Of a DNA stretch of 5,398 bases, positions 1-5,398 are shown piece by piece. The notes below the pieces were generated by a model. The model was not told the origin of the DNA. It worked only from the letters and a program-made list of their open reading frames with translations, and did not search any database. The translations under genes were made by a program, and so were the position numbers. Position 1 is the stretch's first letter; each line of letters starts with the position of its first letter. This DNA is from Wocania_A sp964021735 (GTDB lineage: Bacteria; Bacteroidota; Bacteroidia; Flavobacteriales; Flavobacteriaceae). The stretch is from positions 1 to 5,398 of the forward strand of contig NZ_CAXIBN010000203.1 of NCBI RefSeq assembly GCF_964021735.1, read 5' to 3'.

Positions 1-1556
1 TCAAAACTAAAAGAATCAAACAAATAATTTTCGTAACTTAAATTAGTTTTAAACGTTAACCCTTCAAAAATCTTAATTTCAGCAAAAGCAGTACCTAAAT
101 AACTAGTTCTTCTTCTATTTTCTGTTCCTAAATTTATACTTGCCAAAATATTTTCACCATTGTTAATTGGTCTTACACTGTTTACAGCCTGACCAACAAA
201 TCTTCCATTACCTAAATCGTAAAATAAATTTCCAGTCTCATCACGTCTTAAAGTTCCATTCGCATCTCTGGCATAAATAGGATATATACTAGACATACCA
301 TAAATAGTTGAAATAACTTGATTTACTGTTCCAGAAGTTTGATCTGGGTTACCAGAATCTGACCTAGAAAAACTTGTATTAAACCCTACTTTAAACCAAT
401 CATTTACTTGCGATTCTAAATTTACACGAGCCGAGACCCTTTCAAAGTCAGACTTGATAACGGGACCTTCTTCATTTAAATAATCAAAAGACATAAAATA
501 TGTAGATTTATCGCTGCCTCCAGATAAACTAATATTATGGTTAACTCTTAAGGCATCATCACGAATAACTTCGTCTTCCCAACTAGTTTCCCATAATTTG
601 TCTGTCGTCACAAGATTTCCGTTTGTATCAACAGGATTTGATACATTATAAGGATTATAAGCTAATCTATCAACTAACCCATTTGTAGCATTTTGTGCGG
701 CATCGGTAGCAGACTGACCTAATACATATTGATTAGTATTTCGCATCGCTTCCCAAGTATATCTAAATGTGTCATCTGCATCTATTAAATTATGCAAACC
801 TACAGTTGGATTGGAAAGTCCTATTTGCGACCTAATAGTTACTTTAGGTGCTGAATTTTTTCTACCTTTTTTTGTTGTAATAACAATAACTCCATTTGCT
901 CCTCTAGATCCATAAAGCGATGTAGAAGACGCATCTTTAAGAACAGATATCGACTCAATTTGATCTTGACTTATACTATTCAAATTCCCATTGTAGGCCG
1001 CTCCATCTAAAACTATAAGTGGTTCTTGAGATGCATTAATACTACCAAAGCCTCTAATTCTAATAGAAGGATTACTACCAGGTTGTCCACCAGCAGTAAG
1101 AATATTAACCCCAGGAACAGCACCCTGCAATGCTCTTAAAGGCGATGTTACTTGTTGATTTTCAATTGTTCCGCTTGATACAATACCAACAGAACCAACA
1201 ATAGATTGTTTAGTTTGTGTACCATAAGCAACCACCACCACCTCATCTAGAGCAGCTATGTCTTCTTGCATAGACATATTAATTGTGTTACTTGCTCCAA
1301 TAGTAGCTTGGGCATTTTTCATTCCTACAAATGAAAAAACAAGAATTTCACCAACAGATGCTTTAATGGTATACTTACCATCAAAATCTGTTTGCGCTCC
1401 TCTTGTTGTCCCTTTTACTATTACGCTTACTCCAGGTAATGGCAAACCATCTACAGATGATGTTACTTCTCCTGAAATAGATTTCTCTTGTGCATTAGAG
1501 AATTGAATTGAAAACGCCATTATTAGCGTTAACAACCATGTCAACTTTAATTTCAT
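1..1556 (-). CDS. SusC/RagA-family TonB-dependent outer-membrane transporter, N-terminal part (3' end outside window)
   Basis: This gene encodes the first 518 residues of a TonB-linked outer-membrane transporter of the SusC/RagA family, which imports glycans, peptides or other large nutrients together with a SusD-like lipoprotein. Visible in order: a signal peptide (residues 1-22, probable cut SNA|Q); a carboxypeptidase-regulatory-like beta domain at about 26-100 (GLPLPGVSVIVKGT, then TDFDGKYTI); the family segment DEVVVVAYGT at 104-113; the plug domain at about 115-231, with SIRIRGFGS (164-172), PLIVLDG (179-185), VLKDASSTSLYGSRGANG (205-222) and VIVITTKKG; then the first barrel strands up to the window edge. 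There is no STN domain between the signal peptide and the beta domain, so direct signalling to an anti-sigma factor is not suggested. The start at 1556 gives a clean signal peptide; there is no Shine-Dalgarno sequence. Family members are roughly 1,000 residues, so about half is seen. The substrate cannot be told. A susD-like gene would be expected to the left of base 1 (inference). Confidence 0.95.
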   Translation of the reverse strand, partial: MKLKLTWLLTLIMAFSIQFSNAQEKSISGEVTSSVDGLPLPGVSVIVKGTTRGAQTDFDGKYTIKASVGEILVFSFVGMKNAQATIGASNTINMSMQEDIAALDEVVVVAYGTQTKQSIVGSVGIVSSGTIENQQVTSPLRALQGAVPGVNILTAGGQPGSNPSIRIRGFGSINASQEPLIVLDGAAYNGNLNSISQDQIESISVLKDASSTSLYGSRGANGVIVITTKKGRKNSAPKVTIRSQIGLSNPTVGLHNLIDADDTFRYTWEAMRNTNQYVLGQSATDAAQNATNGLVDRLAYNPYNVSNPVDTNGNLVTTDKLWETSWEDEVIRDDALRVNHNISLSGGSDKSTYFMSFDYLNEEGPVIKSDFERVSARVNLESQVNDWFKVGFNTSFSRSDSGNPDQTSGTVNQVISTIYGMSSIYPIYARDANGTLRRDETGNLFYDLGNGRFVGQAVNSVRPINNGENILASINLGTENRRRTSYLGTAFAEIKIFEGLTFKTNLSYENYLFDSFSF

Positions 1557-1612
1557 ATAACAATTATTTTGAGTTAGTCAACCACAAACATCTTAATAAT
1601 ATATTAAATAAA

Positions 1613-1644
1613 CAAAGTAATACATTAAAAAAATGTTAACAAAA
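1613..1644 (-). promoter_or_regulatory. Candidate promoter of the SusC-like gene
   Basis: Read on the minus strand, there is TTTTG (1644-1640), 19 bases, then TTACTTTG (1620-1613). This fits the Bacteroidetes sigma-ABfr pattern TTTG - about 19 bases - TAnnTTTG with one mismatch (T for A at the second base of the -7 box). Transcription would start near 1607 and leave a leader of about 50 bases. Motif and spacing are seen; activity is inferred. Confidence 0.55.
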
Positions 1645-1660
1645 GCAATAATTAACATTT
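1631..1660. repeat. 9-bp perfect inverted repeat, possible operator of the SusC-like gene
   Basis: AAATGTTAA at 1631-1639 is matched exactly by its reverse complement TTAACATTT at 1652-1660. The spacer is 12 bases and the arm centres are 21 bp apart, about two helical turns. The repeat encloses the -33 element of the SusC-like promoter (1640-1644). This geometry would suit a dimeric regulator, but the arms are AT-rich and chance is possible in such DNA. The rest of the 1557-1837 intergenic region is A/T-rich, with no credible small gene and no strong terminator. Confidence 0.4.
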
Positions 1661-1812
1661 GCCATAATGAATATTCCTCAAAAAAAAAGCTTATATGAAA
1701 ATATAATATTAAAAAAAGCAATAAAAAATAAGAATTTGATAACAGAAGGTGCCTTTTTTATAAAAAAATGAATAAATATATTATGTATGCATAATAAATA
1801 CTAGTAAAATTA

Positions 1813-1820
1813 TAGATTTG
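1813..1820 (+). promoter_or_regulatory. Candidate -7 box of the rnhB promoter
   Basis: TAGATTTG is an exact match to the Bacteroidetes -7 consensus TAnnTTTG and ends 17 bases before the rnhB start codon. No TTG stands at the usual distance upstream (about 1790), so the -33 half is weak or absent. Transcription would begin near 1827, leaving a leader of only about ten bases. Confidence 0.4.
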
Positions 1821-1837
1821 AAAATATTTACACTAAA

Positions 1838-2437
1838 ATGCTATTAAACAATTATTCAAATGAAGTGTTAGAATGCGGAACCGATGAAGCCGGTCGTGGC
1901 TGTCTTGCTGGCCCTGTAACTGCTGCCGCTGTTATACTTCCCTTAGATTTTTCGAATCAATTTTTAAATGATTCGAAGTTGCTTAGCGAGAAAAAAAGAA
2001 ACCTTTTAAAGCCTATTATAGAAATTGATGCCTTAACCTTTGGTGTTGCACACATATTTCAAGAAGATATTGATTCTATTAATATACTTAATGCATCAAT
2101 TTTAGCTATGCATAAATCAATTGATAAACTAAAACCAATCCCAAAATTTATAATTGTTGATGGCAATAAATTTAAACCTTATAATAACATTCCTTTTAAA
2201 ACAATTATAAAAGGTGATAGTAAATATTTAAGTATTGCTGCTGCCTCTGTTTTAGCAAAAACGTATCGTGATATTTATATGAATACAATTCATGAAGAAT
2301 TCCCCATGTATAATTGGAAACAAAATAAAGGTTATCCAACTAAAGAACATAGAGAGGCAATTAAAAGATATGGCATAACAAAATACCACAGAAAATCGTT
2401 TAGATTGTTACCTGAACAATTAAAATTAGAAATTTAA
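1838..2437 (+). CDS. rnhB: Ribonuclease HII
   Basis: Ribonuclease HII cuts the RNA strand of RNA-DNA hybrids and nicks 5' of single ribonucleotides misincorporated in DNA, starting ribonucleotide excision repair in the cytoplasm. The 199-residue length is typical of the family. The acidic active-site set is complete: D16 and E17 in GTDEAGRG, D108 in IIVDGN, and D127 in GDSKY. The GRG motif (19-21) and Y166 in GYPTKEH are the elements known to read the ribonucleotide 2'-hydroxyl at the RNA-DNA junction. NDSKLLSEKKR (44-54), SIAAASVLAKTYRD (132-145) and the C-terminal HRKSF (184-188) are further family signatures. The start at 1838 places DEAGRG at the expected distance from the N-terminus; no Shine-Dalgarno sequence precedes it. 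The gene is divergent from the SusC-like gene and lies 89 bases ahead of a lipoprotein gene. A stem-loop covers its stop codon. Confidence 0.97.
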   Translation: MLLNNYSNEVLECGTDEAGRGCLAGPVTAAAVILPLDFSNQFLNDSKLLSEKKRNLLKPIIEIDALTFGVAHIFQEDIDSINILNASILAMHKSIDKLKPIPKFIIVDGNKFKPYNNIPFKTIIKGDSKYLSIAAASVLAKTYRDIYMNTIHEEFPMYNWKQNKGYPTKEHREAIKRYGITKYHRKSFRLLPEQLKLEI

Positions 2438-2443
2438 TTGTTC
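2414..2443 (+). other. Stem-loop spanning the rnhB stop codon
   Basis: GAACAATTAAA (2414-2424) and TTTAATTGTTC (2433-2443) form a perfect 11-bp stem with an 8-base loop; the TAA stop (2435-2437) lies in the 3' arm. No T-run follows (the next bases are TAGTAAATAC), so it is not a textbook intrinsic terminator. It could mark the mRNA 3' end, slow exonucleases, or be chance in AT-rich DNA. The stem has only three G-C pairs. Confidence 0.4.
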
Positions 2444-2472
2444 TAGTAAATACTATTCGACTTTAATAAAAG

Positions 2473-2507
2473 TTTCTGTTTTTTAAAATGAAAAATATGT
2501 AGGTTTG
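2473..2507 (+). promoter_or_regulatory. Candidate promoter of the propeller lipoprotein gene
   Basis: TAGGTTTG at 2500-2507 matches the Bacteroidetes -7 consensus TAnnTTTG exactly and ends 19 bases before the start codon. TTTCTG at 2473-2478, 21 bases upstream, is an imperfect -33 element (CTG for TTG). Transcription would begin near 2514. This suggests the gene can be expressed independently of rnhB. Confidence 0.45.
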
Positions 2508-2526
2508 TAAAAATTAATTCCATTCA

Positions 2527-4953
2527 ATGAGATTCTTTTGTTTTACCCTCTTATTATTAACATTTAGTTGTACAAACCATAAAGCAACCAGAACCGAACT
2601 CATTCATTTTATTCCAGAAAACACATCGATAGTTTTAAAAACCTCGAATATTGAAAGTCTAAAAAGCGATATTCAAAACAACGATTTCATTCAAAAGCTA
2701 TCAAAAACAAATACTTACACTAATTTAGAAAGTAAATTAGAACCTTTATCACTTTTACACCCTGAAAGCGACCTATTGATTTGTTTTTCAAAAGGAAATA
2801 GCGACAACCTTCAATATTCAATTGTAACAAAATATCATAAAAAATTATTTAAAACAGATTCTTTACCTAATTATATTGAAGAAACGCTTACATACAAAAA
2901 CAAATCCATCACAAAATCAAAATTAAACAACAATACGTTTTATAGTACAATTATAGATAGCATATTTTTTGCATCGTCTTCTAAAAAAATAGTAGATGCT
3001 GCTTTTTTAAATACGATTAAAAATATTGAATTAGAAAAAATTTATAACACCTCTAATAAAAATGAATCGTTATCGTTCATAATTAAAAATGAAAATGAAT
3101 TTTTAAAATCGTTTTTTATTGAAGATTCTATCAGTTTTATTAAATTTTCAAATTATTTTGCTGTTGATGCCAATATTAGTCAAGATGAAATTTTAATTAA
3201 TGGCATTACAAAAGCAACCGATTCATCAAAAAGTTTAATCAATATTTTTAAGAATACTATTCCGCAAGAAAATCAAATTCAAAACATAACACCTTCAAAT
3301 AGTGATGGTTTTATGAGTTTTACTTTTAATGATTTTAATGCTTTTGAAACCAACCTATCAAAATTCAACAAAAAAGATACGATTGTTTCCACGACTCTTT
3401 TTGATAATATTGCTGAAACTGGTGTGATTTACGAAGGTGAAAAACGTGCTGTAATTTTAAATTCTATTGACGTTATTGCCACCAAAGATGCTTTACTAAG
3501 CGAGCTGAACATTGTTGACTCTTACAGACAAGTTGATATTTTTAGTTTTAGCGAATCTGATTTATTTTCAAACATATTTCACCCTTTAATTACTTTTAAT
3601 AACGCTACTAAATATTGTGTATTAGATAACTTTTTTGTGTTTGCTGAAAACTTAGAAATACTTCAAAACATTATTGCTAATTATCAAAACAAAACCACAT
3701 TAAGCTCAACATCTTATTTTAAAAATATTAAAGCTAATTTAAGCGATGAATCTTCTTTATTAATGGTTGTAAATCCATCAGTTTTAAAAACTATTTTAGA
3801 TAAAAATCTTGAAGACAACTCTAATTTCAAATTAAGTAAATATAATGCTTCTGCTTTACAATTTATTTACGAAACCAATTTTGCACATGTAAATGGTATT
3901 ATTAAAAAAACAGAAACAAGAGGCTACCAAAACTCTATTTCTGAGCTATTTAACATTAAGTTAGATGCCGATTTATTAAACAATCCACAGTTTGTAATCA
4001 ACCATATTACCAAACAAAAAGAAATTGTTGTACAAGATGTAAATAACAAGCTGTATTTAATTTCTAACAAAGGAAAAATTCTGTGGAAAAAACAATTACA
4101 AGGTGCTATTTTAGGAGATATTGAGCAAATTGATATTTACAAAAACGGCAGGCTTCAATTCGCTTTTGCAACACCAAATCGTGTTTATGTAATAGACAGA
4201 AACGGTAAAGACGTGGCGCCTTTCCCTAAAAAATTTGGCGATAAGATTACTCAACCACTATCAGTTTTTGATTATGATAAAAAGAAAAATTACAGGCTAC
4301 TTGTTACTCAAAATAAAAAGGTATTTATGTACGATGTTAATGTAAAAATTGTAAACGGTTTTACATTCAAATCTGCTGACAAAACCATTATTAGTCAGCC
4401 AAAACATTTCAGAATGAGTGGTAAAGATTATTTAACTTTTAAAACCGAAAACAAACTTTATATTTTAGACCGCACAGGAAAAACAAGAGTAAAACCAAAA
4501 ACTTCAAATAATTTCTCAAACGAAGCTGTATATCTTTATAATAATAAGTTTACAACTACTACGGAAAATGGTAATTTAGTATCGATTGATACCAAAGGTA
4601 ATACTGCTGTTAAAAATTTAAATCTTTCAAATAATCATCATATACAAACCACAAGCAAAACGCTTGTAACGCAAACCAATAACAAGTTAACCATTAAAAA
4701 CCGAGCTATTGAACTTGATTTTGGTAATTATACAAATCCAAAAATATTTTATTTAAATGATAAAATTTATATATCGGTAACCGATTTGCAATCTCAAAAA
4801 ATATACCTCTACGATAGCCAAGCGAAACTCATAAAAAACTTCCCCGTTTACGGGAATTCTCAAATAACTTTAGATAATATTGATAAAGACAAAAGTCTTG
4901 AGTTTGTTACAAAAGGTGATAGTAATTCTATTATTTTATATCAAATAAACTAA
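2527..4953 (+). CDS. Predicted lipoprotein of unknown function with C-terminal beta-propeller repeats
   Basis: I do not recognise a named gene. The 808-residue product begins with a short lipoprotein-type signal: hydrophobic FTLLLLTFS, then C15 as the likely lipidated cysteine. The box LTFSC has T at -3, acceptable but not ideal. It should be envelope-anchored, in the inner or outer membrane. Residues about 25-465 form a mixed alpha/beta region starting HFIPENTSIVLKTSNIESL, which loosely recalls DUF3352-type proteins (weak, from memory). Residues about 485-808 contain units of the form K-hydrophobic-Y-x-I-D-x-x-G-K at about 508, 552, 598, 643, 683, 720 and 758. The 37-46 residue spacing is typical of PQQ-like/BamB-type propeller blades. 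D/K-rich stretches FDYDKKKNYRLLV (581-593) and DNIDKDKSLEFV (783-794) resemble VCBS/FG-GAP strands. No catalytic motif is visible, so a binding or scaffold role is inferred. The start is supported by the signal peptide. Confidence 0.85.
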   Translation: MRFFCFTLLLLTFSCTNHKATRTELIHFIPENTSIVLKTSNIESLKSDIQNNDFIQKLSKTNTYTNLESKLEPLSLLHPESDLLICFSKGNSDNLQYSIVTKYHKKLFKTDSLPNYIEETLTYKNKSITKSKLNNNTFYSTIIDSIFFASSSKKIVDAAFLNTIKNIELEKIYNTSNKNESLSFIIKNENEFLKSFFIEDSISFIKFSNYFAVDANISQDEILINGITKATDSSKSLINIFKNTIPQENQIQNITPSNSDGFMSFTFNDFNAFETNLSKFNKKDTIVSTTLFDNIAETGVIYEGEKRAVILNSIDVIATKDALLSELNIVDSYRQVDIFSFSESDLFSNIFHPLITFNNATKYCVLDNFFVFAENLEILQNIIANYQNKTTLSSTSYFKNIKANLSDESSLLMVVNPSVLKTILDKNLEDNSNFKLSKYNASALQFIYETNFAHVNGIIKKTETRGYQNSISELFNIKLDADLLNNPQFVINHITKQKEIVVQDVNNKLYLISNKGKILWKKQLQGAILGDIEQIDIYKNGRLQFAFATPNRVYVIDRNGKDVAPFPKKFGDKITQPLSVFDYDKKKNYRLLVTQNKKVFMYDVNVKIVNGFTFKSADKTIISQPKHFRMSGKDYLTFKTENKLYILDRTGKTRVKPKTSNNFSNEAVYLYNNKFTTTTENGNLVSIDTKGNTAVKNLNLSNNHHIQTTSKTLVTQTNNKLTIKNRAIELDFGNYTNPKIFYLNDKIYISVTDLQSQKIYLYDSQAKLIKNFPVYGNSQITLDNIDKDKSLEFVTKGDSNSIILYQIN

Positions 4954-4979
4954 AAATACTATTTAATACTAATTAAGAT

Positions 4980-4993
4980 TTTGCAATTGCAAA
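4980..4993. repeat. 14-bp perfect palindrome over the -33 region of the last gene
   Basis: TTTGCAATTGCAAA equals its own reverse complement over all 14 bases. It contains the TTG (4981-4983) proposed as the -33 element of the downstream promoter. A small dimeric repressor or activator could bind here; no regulator gene is visible nearby. Confidence 0.45.
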
Positions 4994-5009
4994 CTAATTT
5001 TTATCTTTA
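4981..5009 (+). promoter_or_regulatory. Candidate promoter of the secreted acidic protein gene
   Basis: TTG (4981-4983), 18 bases, then TATCTTTA (5002-5009) fits the Bacteroidetes pattern with one mismatch in the last base of TAnnTTTG. The box ends 25 bases before the start codon, and transcription would start near 5016. No rho-independent terminator for the preceding gene is visible in the 81-base gap. Confidence 0.45.
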
Positions 5010-5034
5010 GGCAGCTATTAATCAAATATTTACA

Positions 5035-5398
5035 ATGAAACTACCTGAAAGCGCATTACGCATTTCCCTTCTTGGGATTGCTCTCTTGTTTTTTATATCG
5101 AATACTTATGCGCAAACTAAACAACTAAAACGTCCAAAAAATAAAGCTGGCATTTCTAGTGTTGATAATTTTGTAACCCAATCTTTCGATTTATACGATA
5201 AAGTATATAAATATGATGGCTACGCCGCTGCAGGAACACCACTTGAAGATGAAGATATTGATGTTTTAGAAGATGCACTAGATGATTTGCAAGGCTTAAG
5301 CGAAAGCGCACCAGATATTTTAGGAGATATTGATGGCGCAAGTGTTTTAAAACAAACCAAAGCCACTTTGCAAATTAACAAAGCAAAAAAAGCATTAA
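5035..5398 (+). CDS. Exported protein of unknown function with an acidic segment, N-terminal part (3' end outside window)
   Basis: The first 121 codons are in the window. The frame is open at the right edge, because the final TAA lies out of frame. Residues 1-26 form a signal peptide: K2, R9, then the hydrophobic stretch SLLGIALLFFISN and a probable signal peptidase I cut at TYA|Q. There is no lipobox cysteine, so the product is expected to be periplasmic or secreted. The mature start is basic (QTKQLKRPKNKAG). It is followed by VDNFVTQSFDLYDKVYKYDGY (43-63) and a strongly acidic, probably helical stretch at 71-100 (EDEDIDVLEDALDDLQGL and onward), then a lysine-rich region (KAKKAL) at the edge. 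I recognise no domain. The start at 5035 is supported by the signal peptide and the promoter-like sequence just upstream; there is no Shine-Dalgarno sequence. The reverse-strand open frame across this region is a by-product of this coding sequence. Confidence 0.8.
   Translation, partial: MKLPESALRISLLGIALLFFISNTYAQTKQLKRPKNKAGISSVDNFVTQSFDLYDKVYKYDGYAAAGTPLEDEDIDVLEDALDDLQGLSESAPDILGDIDGASVLKQTKATLQINKAKKAL

Noticed and set aside
1258..1506. 82-codon open frame on the plus strand
   Set aside because: It lies entirely inside, and antisense to, the signal-peptide and beta-domain region of the SusC-like gene, which has clear family motifs. The plus-strand frame has no recognisable protein features and no promoter.
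1633..1698. Small plus-strand frame of 21 codons in the divergent region
   Set aside because: It overlaps the inverted repeat, has no promoter or initiation context, and its low-complexity ending (SSKKKLI) looks like AT-rich background.
1754..1767. Perfect 14-base palindrome TTTTTTATAAAAAA
   Set aside because: It is made only of A and T runs in a very AT-rich region, so it carries little information. It could bend DNA, but nothing ties it to a function.
4842..4857. Possible hairpin CCCCGTTTACGGG near the end of the lipoprotein gene
   Set aside because: It is inside the coding sequence, about 100 bases before the stop, has a short stem with a bulge and no following T-run.
4954..4978. TTAAT-ACTA-ATTAA mini-hairpin after the lipoprotein stop codon
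   Set aside because: A five-base A/T-only stem is too weak to call a terminator.
5156..5341. 61-codon open frame on the minus strand
   Set aside because: It is antisense to the acidic part of the exported protein; its His/Leu-rich composition is what reverse reading of GAT/GAA-rich codons gives.

Overview
The window looks like a fragment of a chromosome from a low-GC member of the Bacteroidetes, most likely a flavobacterium. Four observations support this. There is a SusC/RagA-type outer-membrane transporter with the hallmark DEVVVVAYGT segment. The DNA is strongly AT-rich, with AAA/TTA/ATT-heavy codon use. No start codon has a Shine-Dalgarno sequence in front of it. Upstream regions carry TAnnTTTG-type -7 boxes instead of TATAAT boxes. 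The genus cannot be fixed from this sequence.

Layout: bases 1-1556 (minus strand) hold the first 518 codons of a SusC/RagA-like TonB-dependent transporter; its 3' end, and probably a susD-like partner, lie off the left edge. Bases 1557-1837 are a divergent, very AT-rich intergenic region. It contains a good promoter for the transporter, a 9-bp inverted repeat overlapping that promoter, and a -7 box facing the other way. Bases 1838-2437 (+) encode ribonuclease HII (rnhB) with all catalytic residues present. An 11-bp stem-loop spans its stop codon. Bases 2527-4953 (+) encode an 808-residue predicted lipoprotein of unknown function, whose C-terminal third reads as a repeated beta-propeller. From base 5035 to the right edge (+) runs the start of a secreted, partly very acidic protein of unknown function, truncated by the window.

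The genes do not form one obvious pathway. The transporter belongs to nutrient uptake and is transcribed away from the rest. rnhB is a housekeeping genome-maintenance gene. The two genes after it encode envelope or exported proteins. Each of the three plus-strand genes has its own candidate promoter in an 80-90 base gap or in the divergent region, so they may be neighbours more than a tight operon. I see no mobile element, tRNA, rRNA, CRISPR array or defence system. I do not find a convincing new multi-gene system here. The most interesting items are the large propeller lipoprotein and two palindromic elements sitting on the -33 regions of two promoters.
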